Assembly (NCBI RefSeq): GCF_026898135.2
Contig: NZ_CP114035.2
Location: 3,761,501-3,825,500, forward strand
Length of the DNA stretch: 64,000 nucleotides
Reading direction: 5' to 3'
DNA from: Pseudomonas fortuita
GTDB taxonomy: Bacteria; Pseudomonadota; Gammaproteobacteria; Pseudomonadales; Pseudomonadaceae
Notes under the pieces: generated by a model
Database searches by the model: none
The model's input: only the letters and a program-made list of their open reading frames with translations
Told to the model about the DNA's origin: nothing
Made by a program: the position numbers and the translations under genes
Shown: one piece after another, positions 53,302-62,800 of the stretch
Layout: the number at the start of each line of letters is the position of its first letter
How positions within the stretch are numbered: position 1 is the first letter of the stretch

Positions 53302-54486
53302 ATGAGCAGCCCAGAAATCTATGTCGTCAGTGCCGTGCGTTCCGCCATCGGTGGTTTTGGAGGCTCGCTCAAGGACCTGCCCCTGGCCGACCTGGCCACT
53401 ACCATTACCCGCGCCGCCATCGAGCGCTCGGGCGTGGCCGCCGAGCAGGTTGGCCATGTGGTCATGGGCACCGTGATCCCCACCGAACCGCGCGATGCCT
53501 ACCTGTCGCGGGTTGCCGCAATGAACGCCGGCATTCCCAAGGAAACCCCTGCCTTCAACGTCAACCGCCTGTGCGGCTCGGGCCTGCAGGCCATCGTCTC
53601 TGCCACCCAGTGCCTGCTGCTCGGCGATGCCGATGTAGCCGTGGCCGCCGGTGCCGAATCCATGAGCCGTGGCCCGTACCTGCTGCCGCAGGCACGCTGG
53701 GGCGCGCGCATGGGCGACCTGCAAGGCATCGACTACACCGTAGGCGTGCTGCAGGACCCCTTCGAACACTTCCACATGGGCATCACCGCAGAAAACGTCG
53801 CCGCCAAACACGGCATTACCCGCGAGATGCAGGATGAGCTGGCCCTGACCAGCCAGCGCCGCGCCGCCCGCGCCATCGCCGAAGGCCGTTTCGACAGCCA
53901 GATCGTCCCGGTGGAGCTCAAAACCCGCAAAGGCACCGTACAGTTCGCCGTGGACGAGCACGTACGGGGCGACGTCACCGCCGAGCAACTGGCCGGCATG
54001 AAGACCGTGTTCAAGAAGGACGGCACCGTGACTGCCGGCAACGCCAGCGGCATCAACGATGGCGCGGCCGGCCTGGTGCTGGCCAGCGGTGACGCCGTGC
54101 GTCGCCTGGGCCTGAAGCCGCTGGCGCGTCTGGTGGGCTATGCCCACGCCGGTGTCGAGCCGGAACTGATGGGCCTGGGCCCGATCCCGGCCACCCGCAA
54201 GGTGCTGGAAAAGACCGGCCTGAAGCTACAGGACCTGGACGTGATCGAGTCCAACGAAGCCTTCGCCGCCCAAGCCTGCGCCGTGGCCCGCGAACTGGGC
54301 TTCGACCCGGAGAAGGTCAACCCCAATGGTTCGGGCATTTCCCTGGGCCACCCGGTGGGTGCCACTGGCGCGATCATCGCCACCAAGGCCATCCATGAGC
54401 TGCAGCGCATCCAGGGCCGCTACGCCCTGGCGACCATGTGCATCGGTGGCGGCCAAGGCATCGCCGTAGTCTTCGAGCGCGTCTGA
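53302..54486 (+). CDS. bktB: Acetyl-CoA acyltransferase, beta-ketothiolase (BktB-like)
   Basis: A 394-residue thiolase with catalytic C91 (NRLCGSG), H350 ([11 protein letters not shown]) and C380 (CIGGGQG). It cleaves or forms beta-ketoacyl-CoA. The sequence [14 protein letters not shown] and the absence of a FadA-type length point to the short-chain biosynthetic/degradative thiolase group including BktB, with a possible role in C4-C5 ketoacyl-CoA turnover. It is followed after 13 bp by the 3-hydroxyacyl-CoA dehydrogenase gene and is divergent from the AraC regulator. Confidence 0.9.
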   Translation: MSSPEIYVVSAVRSAIGGFGGSLKDLPLADLATTITRAAIERSGVAAEQVGHVVMGTVIPTEPRDAYLSRVAAMNAGIPKETPAFNVNRLCGSGLQAIVSATQCLLLGDADVAVAAGAESMSRGPYLLPQARWGARMGDLQGIDYTVGVLQDPFEHFHMGITAENVAAKHGITREMQDELALTSQRRAARAIAEGRFDSQIVPVELKTRKGTVQFAVDEHVRGDVTAEQLAGMKTVFKKDGTVTAGNASGINDGAAGLVLASGDAVRRLGLKPLARLVGYAHAGVEPELMGLGPIPATRKVLEKTGLKLQDLDVIESNEAFAAQACAVARELGFDPEKVNPNGSGISLGHPVGATGAIIATKAIHELQRIQGRYALATMCIGGGQGIAVVFERV

Positions 54487-54499
54487 GGGAGCCTGACAC

Positions 54500-55348
54500 A
54501 TGAGCATTGAACAGATCGCCGTGATCGGCGCCGGCACCATGGGCAACGGCATTGCCCAGGTGTGCGCCGTCGCCGGCTACCAGGTGCTGCTGGTGGATGT
54601 TTCCGACGCGGCGCTGGAGCGCGGCGTGGCCACCTTGAGCAAAAACCTCGAACGCCAGGTCAGCAAAGGCACCCTGGATGCGGACAAGGCCGCGGCGGCG
54701 AAAACGCGCATCCGCACCAGCACCGACTACGCCCAGCTCAGCGGCGCGCAGCTGGTGATCGAGGCCGCCACCGAAAGCCTGCAGCTCAAGCAGCGCATCC
54801 TGCAGCAAGTGGCCGCCAACGTCGCTGCCGACTGCCTCATCGCCACCAACACTTCGTCGCTGTCGGTGACTCAGCTGGCCGCCAGCATCGAGCACCCCGA
54901 GCGCTTCATTGGTGTGCACTTCTTCAACCCGGTACCAATGATGGCGCTGGTGGAGATCATTCGCGGCCTGCAGACCAGCGACAGCACCTACGCCCAGGCG
55001 CTGGTGGTGACCGAAAAGGTCGGCAAGACCCCGATCACCGCGGGCAACCGCCCAGGCTTTGTGGTCAACCGCATTCTGGTGCCAATGATCAACGAGGCCA
55101 TCTTCGTGCGCCAGGAAGGCCTGGCCAGTGCCGAGGACATCGACACCGGCATGCGCCTGGGCTGCAACCAGCCAATCGGCCCGCTGGCACTGGCCGACCT
55201 GATCGGCCTGGATACCCTGCTGGCGATCATGGAAGCCTTCCATGAGGGCTTCAACGACAGCAAATACCGCCCTGCCCCGCTGCTGAAGGAAATGGTCGCG
55301 GCCGGCTGGCTGGGGCGCAAGAGCGGTCGCGGTTTCTTCACCTACTGA
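54500..55348 (+). CDS. 3-hydroxybutyryl-CoA dehydrogenase (PaaH/Hbd-like)
   Basis: A 282-residue NAD(H)-dependent 3-hydroxyacyl-CoA dehydrogenase. Nucleotide motif GAGTMGNGIAQVCA (8-21), catalytic pair residues around SSLSVTQLAA and HFFNPVPMM (the His of the His-Glu dyad), and the C-terminal domain with GGNRPGF-like GNRPGFVVNRIL. A single-domain short-chain enzyme of this kind works with the neighbouring thiolase to interconvert 3-hydroxyacyl-, acetoacetyl- and acetyl-CoA. The TetR gene follows after 12 bp, so all three are one operon. Confidence 0.92.
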   Translation: MSIEQIAVIGAGTMGNGIAQVCAVAGYQVLLVDVSDAALERGVATLSKNLERQVSKGTLDADKAAAAKTRIRTSTDYAQLSGAQLVIEAATESLQLKQRILQQVAANVAADCLIATNTSSLSVTQLAASIEHPERFIGVHFFNPVPMMALVEIIRGLQTSDSTYAQALVVTEKVGKTPITAGNRPGFVVNRILVPMINEAIFVRQEGLASAEDIDTGMRLGCNQPIGPLALADLIGLDTLLAIMEAFHEGFNDSKYRPAPLLKEMVAAGWLGRKSGRGFFTY

Positions 55349-55360
55349 GGACGAGTCGCC

Positions 55361-55942
55361 ATGCCTCCGGTCAATGCCGCAATGCGCTGTGCCAATTTTG
55401 AAGAGCGACGTGACCGGGCCATGGCGCTGTTTGCCGAAAAGGGCTTTGGCCAGGTCAGCATGCGCGAACTGGCGGCCCATGTGGGGCTGACTGCGGGCTC
55501 GCTGTACCATCACTTTCCCAGCAAGCAGGACCTGTTGTACGACTTGATCGAGGAGTTGTACGAAGAACTGCAGGCCACCCTGGATCAGGGGCGTCGAGCC
55601 ATGGCGCGCGGGGCCTCGGCACTGGGCTGCCTGATTGCAGCGCACTGGCAATTGCATGCCGAGCGGCCGATGCAGTTTCGGCTGGCGGAGCGCGACTTGT
55701 GCTGTTTGAGCGATGACCAGCAGGCGCGCCTGGCCTTGTTGCGCAAACGTTACGAGGCGGGGTTGCTGAGGTTGATCGCGCCACAGGCAACGTTGCAGGG
55801 GCAAGCCTTGGTGGCGACGGCGCATGTGGTGGCGACGCTGCTGAACCAGTTGCCGGGGATGTTGAAGGCATTGCCCGAGGAACAGGGGCTGGGGCTGATG
55901 GAGAGCATGTTGGCAGGCGGTATAGAGCGGACCCTGCGATAG
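55361..55942 (+). CDS. TetR/AcrR-family regulator co-transcribed with the thiolase operon
   Basis: A 193-residue repressor with HTH at residues about 20-60 (ALFAEKGFGQVSMRELAAHVGLTAGSLYHHFPSKQDLL). Its HTH resembles that of the TetR at 34167, but with a different ligand domain. It lies 12 bp after the dehydrogenase and likely represses its own operon in answer to an acyl-CoA, giving the operon a second regulator besides AraC. Confidence 0.87.
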   Translation: MPPVNAAMRCANFEERRDRAMALFAEKGFGQVSMRELAAHVGLTAGSLYHHFPSKQDLLYDLIEELYEELQATLDQGRRAMARGASALGCLIAAHWQLHAERPMQFRLAERDLCCLSDDQQARLALLRKRYEAGLLRLIAPQATLQGQALVATAHVVATLLNQLPGMLKALPEEQGLGLMESMLAGGIERTLR

Positions 55943-55950
55943 CCTGTACT

Positions 55951-56043
55951 GGCCCTATCGCCGGCAAGCCAGCGCCCACAAGGACTGCACAGGCCTTGAG
56001 ATCTGTAGCGTACCTGTGGGCGCTGGCTTGCCGGCGATTTGGG
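55951..56043. repeat. REP pair (inverted, gccggc variant)
   Basis: Inverted units at about 55951-55985 and 56009-56043 with the core atcgccggcaagccagc, a sequence variant of the gcgggc-type REPs found elsewhere in the window. Confidence 0.8.
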
Positions 56044-56052
56044 CCACCCGCT

Positions 56053-56430
56053 TTAACGCAAAAGTCTCTGGATCTGCTCGTGCAGGGTATCCAGGTCAAA
56101 CGGCTTGGCCAGGATCGGTGCCTTGCGGGTGATCGGGCTGCCAGACTCGAGGATCTCGGCCGGGTAGCCACTGATGAAGATCACCTTCAGGTCTGGTCGC
56201 AATTTCACCGCGGGCTCGGCAATCTCCACGCCGGAGATACCACCCGGCAAACGGAAGTCCGTCACCATCAGGTCCAGGTGCGGTTTGCTGGCCAGGATCG
56301 CAAACGCCTGCTCGCCATCTTCGGCAACCAGCACGTGGTACCCCTCACCCGCCAGGTAATCGCGCAAAATCATGCGAATCGCCGGTTCGTCCTCGACGAC
56401 CAACACCACATCTTGTGCATCTTCACTCAT
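56053..56430 (-). CDS. Single-domain response regulator
   Basis: A 125-residue receiver with acidic residues E13/D14, phospho-acceptor D58 (VTDFRLPGG) and K109 (LAKPFD), and no output domain. This form (TDFRLPG, GYPAEIL) is common at the end of hybrid-kinase genes and in stand-alone receivers tied to them. It lies 44 bp after the REC-kinase gene on the same strand and is the last gene of the signalling cluster, where it may act as phosphate sink or shuttle. Confidence 0.9.
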   Translation of the reverse strand: MSEDAQDVVLVVEDEPAIRMILRDYLAGEGYHVLVAEDGEQAFAILASKPHLDLMVTDFRLPGGISGVEIAEPAVKLRPDLKVIFISGYPAEILESGSPITRKAPILAKPFDLDTLHEQIQRLLR

Positions 56431-56474
56431 GTTAACGCCTTGAAATTCTTACAGTTGGCCATCAGACCCCAAGC

Positions 56475-57701
56475 TTACGCAGAGGTTGCCCGCGCCTGGT
56501 CGTTTTGTTCTTTGAATGTTGCCAGCGGCAATTGCAGGGTGAATGTGGCGCCCTTGCCTTCCTCGCTTTCAACGTGAATCCGTCCACCATGCGCTTGCAC
56601 GATCTGCTCGGATATGTACAACCCCAGCCCCAAGCCCCCGCTGGCTTGCAGGGCAGCGACCCGTTCGAACTGCTGGAAAATGCGCTGCTGGTTGGCCGCG
56701 CTTATCCCAATGCCGTGATCCTGAACCTGCACCCAGGCCATCCCCGCTTGCTCGAACACCCGTACCTCCACCGGCTTGCGCTCGCCGTAACGCATTGCAT
56801 TGGACAACAGGTTGGCCACTACTTGTTCAATCCGGAATTCGTCCCACTCACCCTTCAATGCTTCACAGCGCTGCAGTTCGATGTGGGTGTCCAGCGCCAT
56901 GGCTTGCGCGGTGAAGTTTTCCACCAACCCACGCACCAGTTGACCGAGATCGAACAGCCTGGGGCGTAGCGACAATTTACCGGTGCGGATGCGTGACACA
57001 TCAAGCATGTCCTCGACCAACCGGATCAGGCTGTTGATCTGCCGCTCGTCGCGTTCGACCATGGCTTGCAGCTTGTCGGCGCTGAAGGCTTCCAGGTTGC
57101 CCCGTGCCAGGTGCATCTTGCGCAACTGGGTTTCCAGGATCAGGCCATTGAGCGGTGTGCGCACCTCATGTGAGACGATCGACATGAAGTCGTCACGCAT
57201 GCGCACTGCATGCTCAAGCTCACCTCGCGCCACCTGTAACTGGCTGAGCAGCAGTTCCTGCTCCTGGCGGCTGTGCTCCAGGGCTTCCAATTGCCGGCCA
57301 AGCACCTTGCGCTGGCGGAACAGGTCAACAAACACCGAGACTTTGCTTTTCACTGCCAGGGTGTCGAGCGGTTTGTGCAGAAAGTCCACGGCCCCGCTCT
57401 CGTAGCCTTTGAAGGCATAATTCATCTCGCGGCCCGCCGCGCTGACGAAAACGATCGGGATATTCTTGGTCTTGTCGGTGCCGCGCATCAGCTCGGCAAG
57501 TTCGAAACCGTTCATGCCCGGCATCTGCACATCGAGGATGGCCAGCGCGAACTCGTGCTCAAGCAGCAACGACAACGCAGCTTCGGCAGACTGGGCCTGG
57601 TGCACTTCGCGGTCTTCGCCCTGGATAAGGGCATCGAGCGCCAGAAGGTTTTCCGGCAGGTCGTCGACGATCAGCAGTTTGGCGATGGTGTGGCTTAGCA
57701 T
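56475..57701 (-). CDS. Response regulator-histidine kinase fusion (REC-HisKA-HATPase)
   Basis: A 408-residue cytoplasmic protein with an N-terminal receiver (D57 acceptor, K110), a short coiled coil (about 125-165), a HisKA domain with H178 (MSIVSHEVRTPLNG) and a HATPase_c domain (N-box NLLSNAMRYGE, G-boxes DHGIGIS and GGLGLGLYI). With no membrane segment, it is probably activated through its receiver by the large hybrid kinase upstream. It overlaps the CheB-like gene by 7 bp. Confidence 0.9.
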   Translation of the reverse strand: MLSHTIAKLLIVDDLPENLLALDALIQGEDREVHQAQSAEAALSLLLEHEFALAILDVQMPGMNGFELAELMRGTDKTKNIPIVFVSAAGREMNYAFKGYESGAVDFLHKPLDTLAVKSKVSVFVDLFRQRKVLGRQLEALEHSRQEQELLLSQLQVARGELEHAVRMRDDFMSIVSHEVRTPLNGLILETQLRKMHLARGNLEAFSADKLQAMVERDERQINSLIRLVEDMLDVSRIRTGKLSLRPRLFDLGQLVRGLVENFTAQAMALDTHIELQRCEALKGEWDEFRIEQVVANLLSNAMRYGERKPVEVRVFEQAGMAWVQVQDHGIGISAANQQRIFQQFERVAALQASGGLGLGLYISEQIVQAHGGRIHVESEEGKGATFTLQLPLATFKEQNDQARATSA

Positions 57702-58270
57702 GCGCTGTATTCCAAGGTCGCGAGCAGCTGCCCGATACCACTCAGAGTAAGGATATGGTCGGGCTGATGCAGGGCCAGGGCGGCCTCCGGCATCAGGGAG
57801 ACCTGTGCGTCGCGAGGGTCCTGGACGATCGTGCGGCCCCCGTTGTTCTTGATATAGGAAAGCCCTCTGGCGCCGTCTTCGTTGGCACCGGTGAGCAGCA
57901 CGCCAAGCAGGCCCTCGCCATAGGCATCGGCCGCCGAGATGAACAGGAAATCGATCGCTGGACGGGAGAAATGCACGGGGTCTTCCTGGCTCAGCGACAG
58001 CGTGAGGTCGTGCTCCACCGACAGGTGGTAACCCGGCCCCGCCACGTAGATCCGCCCGCTGCTGATCTGCGCCTTGTCAGCGGCCTCGAATACCGGGCGA
58101 TGCAAGCGACGCTGCAGCACTTCGGCCAGTTGGCTGTGGCGGTCGTCCGGCAGGTGCAGCACGCAAAGCACAGGTATGGCGAACGCTGGCGGCAGCGCGC
58201 CAAGCACCTCGAACAATGCCGCCACACCGCCCGCCGAGGCGCCGATCACCACTGCGCGTACGCCGTTCAT
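57695..58270 (-). CDS. CheB-type methylesterase domain protein lacking the receiver
   Basis: A 191-residue protein made only of the CheB catalytic domain: triad S12 (GASAGG), H39 (VLHLP) and D132 (TGANEDGA). The usual N-terminal receiver is absent, so activity is not gated by direct phosphorylation. It overlaps the CheR-like gene by 4 bp and the kinase gene by 7 bp. No methyl-accepting protein is encoded here, so the substrate may be a component of this cluster or a distant receptor. Confidence 0.9.
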   Translation of the reverse strand: MNGVRAVVIGASAGGVAALFEVLGALPPAFAIPVLCVLHLPDDRHSQLAEVLQRRLHRPVFEAADKAQISSGRIYVAGPGYHLSVEHDLTLSLSQEDPVHFSRPAIDFLFISAADAYGEGLLGVLLTGANEDGARGLSYIKNNGGRTIVQDPRDAQVSLMPEAALALHQPDHILTLSGIGQLLATLEYSAC

Positions 58271-59088
58271 GATTTACGGAAGATCCGTTCGGGCTTGACC
58301 AGCGGCTCGAAACGATCGCTGTAGGCCGAAAAATCCACCGACTCCTTGCTGCCCAGCACCAGGAAACCCCGATGGCAGAGCGACTCATGGAACAGCCCGA
58401 GGGCGCGGTCCTGCAGCTCTTTGTTGAAGTAGATCAGCACATTGCGGCACGACACCAGTTGGGTCTCGGAGAATACGCTGTCGGTGGCCAGGCTGTGGTC
58501 GGCGAAGGTCACGTTATCGCGCAGGCTGCTGTCCATGATGGCGTTGCCATAGGCCGCTGTGTAGTACTCGCTAAAGTCACGACGGCCGCCGGCCAGCCGG
58601 TAGTTTTCTTCGTACTCGCGCATGCTCTGCATCGAGTAGATCCCCTGCTTGGCCCTGTCCAGCGAATGCGGGTTGATGTCGGTGGCGTAGATGATGGTGC
58701 GCTCAAGCAGCCCTTCCTCACGCAACAGGATGGCCATGGAATACACCTCCTCCCCCGTGCTGCAGCCCGCGATCCATACCTTGATCGAAGGCCAGGTACG
58801 CAGCAGCGGCACCACTTCGTTGCGCACGGCAAGGAAGTGGTCAGGGTCGCGGAACATCTCGCTGACGGGGATCGTCAGGTACTGCAGCAACTGCATGAAC
58901 ATGCCGGGGTCGTGCAGCACGCGCTCCTGCAGCGCCGACACCGTGAGGCAATCAAACTGGCGCAGCGCATGCAGGATCCGGCGCTTGATCGAGGCGCCGG
59001 AATAGTTGCGGAAATCGTAGCTGTACTTGAGATAGATGGCCTCGATCAGCAAGCGGATTTCGATGTCGGTGTTACGTTCGCTAGTCAA
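58267..59088 (-). CDS. CheR-type protein-glutamate methyltransferase
   Basis: A 273-residue methyltransferase with the CheR N-terminal helical domain (YSGASIKRRILHALRQF) and SAM-binding domain (WIAGCSTGEEVYSMAI, IIYATDIN). The start is placed at TTG 59088: GGAG lies five bases upstream and the codon overlaps the TGA of the hybrid-kinase gene (TTGA). An ATG at 59112 would add eight residues inside that gene but lacks a ribosome site. It is paired with the CheB-like gene, as in non-chemotaxis kinase clusters. Confidence 0.88.
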   Translation of the reverse strand: MTSERNTDIEIRLLIEAIYLKYSYDFRNYSGASIKRRILHALRQFDCLTVSALQERVLHDPGMFMQLLQYLTIPVSEMFRDPDHFLAVRNEVVPLLRTWPSIKVWIAGCSTGEEVYSMAILLREEGLLERTIIYATDINPHSLDRAKQGIYSMQSMREYEENYRLAGGRRDFSEYYTAAYGNAIMDSSLRDNVTFADHSLATDSVFSETQLVSCRNVLIYFNKELQDRALGLFHESLCHRGFLVLGSKESVDFSAYSDRFEPLVKPERIFRKS

Positions 59089-62000
59089 ATTCGCTCCAGT
59101 TGCGGCAGCCATACACGAATCAACGAGAACAAACGGTCCAGGTCAATCGGTTTGGCCAGGTAATCATTGGCGCCGGCCTGCAGGCAACGCTGCTGGTCAT
59201 CCTTCATGGCCTTGGCGGTCACGGCGATGATCGGGAGTTTGCGCCAGCGCGCTTGCTGGCGGATCAACCGGGTGGCCTCGAAGCCGTCCATTTCAGGCAT
59301 CATCACGTCCATCAGCACCAGGTCGATGTCATCATGCTGCTCCAGGCGCTCGATGGCCTCGCGGCCGTTACGGCCAATCTCGACGATGGCGCCCTTGTGC
59401 TCCAGGGCACTGGTCAGGGCAAAGATATTACGCACATCGTCGTCCACCAGCAGCACCTTGCGCCCCTCGAACACCTTGTCGCGGCTGCGGGCGGTCTTGA
59501 GCATGCGCTGGCGTTCGTTGGACAGCTGCGATTCTACCTTGTGCAGGAACAACGTCACTTCATCGAGCAGGCGCTCCGGCGAACGCGCGCCCTTGATGAT
59601 GATCGACCGCGAGTACTTGAGCAGATCGGCTTCTTCTTCGCGGGTCAGGTTGCGCCCGGTGTACACGATCACCGGCGGGAAGGAACGGATATCCTCGGCG
59701 GTCATGCGCTTGAGCAGCTCGTTGCCGAGCATGTCCGGCAGCTTGAGGTCGATGATCATGCAGTCGTAGATGTTCTCGCGCAACAGCGCCAAGGCATCCT
59801 GAGCCATGGCCACGGCAGTGATCTCGACGTCGTCGTCGCCAATCAGCCGGGCGATGCTCTCGCGCTGCAGGTCGTCGTCCTCCACCAGCAGGATATGCTT
59901 GAGCTTTTGCGTCAGCTTGGCTTCCAGGCGCGCGAAGACTTCCTTGAGCTCCTCACGACTGGTGGGTTTTACCGCATACCCCACCGCCCCCATGTGCATG
60001 GCTGCCTCGACGCGGTCTTCCACCGAAATGATGTGCACCGGGATATGGCGGGTGCCGGCCTGCTCCTTGAGCCGCTGCAGCACGGTCAACCCCGAGTGGT
60101 CGGGCAGGCGCATGTCCAGCAAGATCGCATCCGGTATGTATTGGGCCGCCAGCTCGAAGCCTTCGTCGGCGCCATGGGCCACCAGGCAGCTGTAGCCCAG
60201 TTCGTGCGCAAGGTCGAACAGAATGCGGGCAAAGTTTGGCTCGTCTTCGATCACCAGAATGCAACGGGAATCGAAGGGGGCATGCTCGCGGTCGTCGGCA
60301 AAGGTCGGTACCAGGCGCATGGCGGCAGCGGCCACCGGCACTTGAGGTGCTGGCGGCAACGTGTCGACGGCGGGGCGCAGGCTTTGCGGCTCGATGTCTT
60401 CAGCATCGGCGGCATAGCGTTCCGGCAAAATCAGGCTGAACACACTGCCTTGGCCTGGGCTGCTCTCGACATTGATCTGGCCACCGAGCAGATGCGCCAG
60501 GTCCCGGGAGATCGACAGACCCAGGCCAGTGCCACCATAGCGGCGGTTGCTGGTGCCATCGACCTGGTGGAAGGCGCCAAAGATCGCCTGGTGCTGATCG
60601 GCAGCAATACCGATACCGCTGTCACGCACGGCGAACACAATACCGCTGCCAGGCTGGTAACTGACGTTCATGCTGACCTGGCCACGCTCAGTGAACTTGA
60701 TGGCGTTGGACAGCAGATTCTTGAGGATCTGCTCCAGGCGCTGACGATCCGTGAACAGCGTGGCCGGCACCTGCGGCTCGAGCTTGACGTCGAAGGCCAG
60801 GCCTTTGTGGCCGGCAAGCGGCTGGAACATGCCGCGCAAGCCTTCGGCCAGGCGCTCGACCTGGGTGGTCTCGGGGCGCACTTCAAGCTTGCCGGCCTCA
60901 ACCTTGGCAATGTCGAGAATGTCGTTGATCAGGTTGAGCAGGTCGTTGCCTGCCGAGTAGATGGATTCGGCGAACTTGACTTGCTCCTCGCTGAGGTTGC
61001 CCTCACCGTTTTCTGCCAGCAGTTTGGCCAGGATCAACGAGCTGTTGAGCGGCGTGCGCAGCTCATGGGACATGTTGGCGAGGAATTCGGACTTGTACTT
61101 GCTCGATCGCTGCAAGTCGTCGGCGCGGGCCTGCAGCTCCAGCTGTGCCCGGCCCAGCTCTTCGTTCTTGCGGTCCAGCGCATCGGTGCGTTCCGACAAC
61201 TGCTCGTTGGTCTGCTCAAGCTCAGCCTGTTGGGTCTCCAGGTGGGCCTGGGACTCCTTGAGCACCCGTGACTGCTCTTCGAGCTCTTCGTTGGCAGTCT
61301 TGAGCTCTTCCTGCTGCACCTGCAGCTCTTCATTCAGCTGCTGGGTTTCGGCCAGCACTTCCTGCAGCCGCTGACGATAACGGGCACTCTCGATCGACAT
61401 GCCCAGGTTGCCGCCGACCCGTTCCAGCAGCTCTTCATCGCGCTCCTGCAGGGGGCGCAGAAAGCCCAGCTCGATCACCCCGTTGATCTGACCGTCCTCG
61501 GTGGCCGGCATCAGCAGCGCACTGCGCGGCAAGCCGTTGCCCAGGCCGGAACTGAGGCGATAGAAGTCTTCCGGCAGGTTGTCCAGGCGCAACAGGCGGC
61601 CTTCACGCACGGCCTGAGCCAACAGGCCGTCGTGGTCCAGCCTGATCTGCTCGCGCGCCTGCTCTTCGGCGCCCAGGCCATAACAGGCCACCCGGACCAG
61701 GCGGCCATGCTCATCGCGCACATACACGGCGCCCACTACACTGCCCAGATAAGAAGCAAAGAAGCGCAGGATGTTGTCACCAAGCATGGGCAAGGTCAGT
61801 TGCCCGAGCACCTGCTGAGCCAGCTGGGTCTGGCCGTTGCGCAACCAAGCCTGCTGCTCCAGGCGCTGAGCCGAGCGTTGCTGGGCCTGAAGGTTCTCAT
61901 CATAGCTGGTCGACAGCGCCACCAGGTCTCGACGACCCAGGTAAGCCAGCAAGGCGCTGAGGCCAACGATGAACAGCACGAAGGCCGAGATCGCCGTCAC

Positions 62001-62552
62001 AGTGACAGAGCTGACCTTTTCGTTACGGGCCATGCGCAGTTGCTGTTCGGTGCTGATCAGGCCATCGAATTCCTTGCGGATTTCATCGGTGATGCGCTTG
62101 CCCCGGCCGTTGCCGATCGAGGCCTGGTAATCGCCCTGGCTACGGCGCAGGTTAATCATCTCGTTGCCGAAGTCGTTCCAGGCCTGCTGCAAAGCAATCA
62201 ACCGGTCGATACGGTCGACCTGCTGCGGGTTGTCCTCCACCATGCCCCGCAGGCTTTGCAGGCTGCCGAGAATACGTGGCTTGGCCACCTCGTAGGGGTC
62301 AAGGAAACGCTCGTCACCGGTGATCAGGAAACCGCGCATGCCGGTTTCCATGTCGATCGACAGCTTGACCGCTTCGTTGGCATTGCCGATGACCCGATCG
62401 GTGTGTTCGACCCACTGCATGGCCGAAAGCAGGTAGTTGATCACCGCAACGAAGGCTACGGCCCCCAGCAGGCCCACCCCCAGGGGGAGGCCGATGTTGC
62501 GGCTCAACAGCTTGCGAAAGCTTCGCTGGTCTATCGAGGCTGCTTGAATCAT
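59085..62552 (-). CDS. Hybrid histidine kinase (TM-CHASE3-TM-GAF-HisKA-HATPase-REC-REC-REC)
   Basis: A membrane kinase of about 1155 residues. Order: transmembrane helix (about 20-45), CHASE3-type periplasmic domain (50-178; GMRGFLITGDERFLDPY), second helix (183-205), GAF-like domain (about 235-395), long coiled coil rich in E/Q (400-485), HisKA with H496 (NMSHELRTPL), HATPase_c, then three receivers (about 770-885, 895-1010, 1035-1150) with acceptors in LLDMRLPD, IIDLKLPD and LMDVMMPE. ATG 62552 is taken; a TTG six codons earlier is also possible. First gene of the minus-strand signalling operon. The signal and output are unknown. Confidence 0.9.
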   Translation of the reverse strand: MIQAASIDQRSFRKLLSRNIGLPLGVGLLGAVAFVAVINYLLSAMQWVEHTDRVIGNANEAVKLSIDMETGMRGFLITGDERFLDPYEVAKPRILGSLQSLRGMVEDNPQQVDRIDRLIALQQAWNDFGNEMINLRRSQGDYQASIGNGRGKRITDEIRKEFDGLISTEQQLRMARNEKVSSVTVTAISAFVLFIVGLSALLAYLGRRDLVALSTSYDENLQAQQRSAQRLEQQAWLRNGQTQLAQQVLGQLTLPMLGDNILRFFASYLGSVVGAVYVRDEHGRLVRVACYGLGAEEQAREQIRLDHDGLLAQAVREGRLLRLDNLPEDFYRLSSGLGNGLPRSALLMPATEDGQINGVIELGFLRPLQERDEELLERVGGNLGMSIESARYRQRLQEVLAETQQLNEELQVQQEELKTANEELEEQSRVLKESQAHLETQQAELEQTNEQLSERTDALDRKNEELGRAQLELQARADDLQRSSKYKSEFLANMSHELRTPLNSSLILAKLLAENGEGNLSEEQVKFAESIYSAGNDLLNLINDILDIAKVEAGKLEVRPETTQVERLAEGLRGMFQPLAGHKGLAFDVKLEPQVPATLFTDRQRLEQILKNLLSNAIKFTERGQVSMNVSYQPGSGIVFAVRDSGIGIAADQHQAIFGAFHQVDGTSNRRYGGTGLGLSISRDLAHLLGGQINVESSPGQGSVFSLILPERYAADAEDIEPQSLRPAVDTLPPAPQVPVAAAAMRLVPTFADDREHAPFDSRCILVIEDEPNFARILFDLAHELGYSCLVAHGADEGFELAAQYIPDAILLDMRLPDHSGLTVLQRLKEQAGTRHIPVHIISVEDRVEAAMHMGAVGYAVKPTSREELKEVFARLEAKLTQKLKHILLVEDDDLQRESIARLIGDDDVEITAVAMAQDALALLRENIYDCMIIDLKLPDMLGNELLKRMTAEDIRSFPPVIVYTGRNLTREEEADLLKYSRSIIIKGARSPERLLDEVTLFLHKVESQLSNERQRMLKTARSRDKVFEGRKVLLVDDDVRNIFALTSALEHKGAIVEIGRNGREAIERLEQHDDIDLVLMDVMMPEMDGFEATRLIRQQARWRKLPIIAVTAKAMKDDQQRCLQAGANDYLAKPIDLDRLFSLIRVWLPQLERI

Positions 62553-62800
62553 GAGAAAACGCCCGAGCAAAAAAAGTCCATTGGAAAGAGTGGCGGATCA
62601 ACCGTTGTTGTTATCTGCCACTGCGCCGTCCTGATAAGCGAGTCTAACCAGCTTTGACGGGTCTGGCAGGGCATTTAGCCAGTATTTGAAGGCGGTGTGC
62701 GCCAATCGTTCCATCTGATTGCAGGGATCGGTATCCTCGGGAACTTCTGTTGTCACTTGGCGCACAGATAAAAGACATTCATTTGTACAGGATCCGAACC

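Noticed and set aside
59100..61271. Plus-strand open frame of about 720 codons opposite the hybrid kinase
   Set aside because: Antisense shadow; the kinase frame carries intact HisKA, HATPase and receiver motifs.
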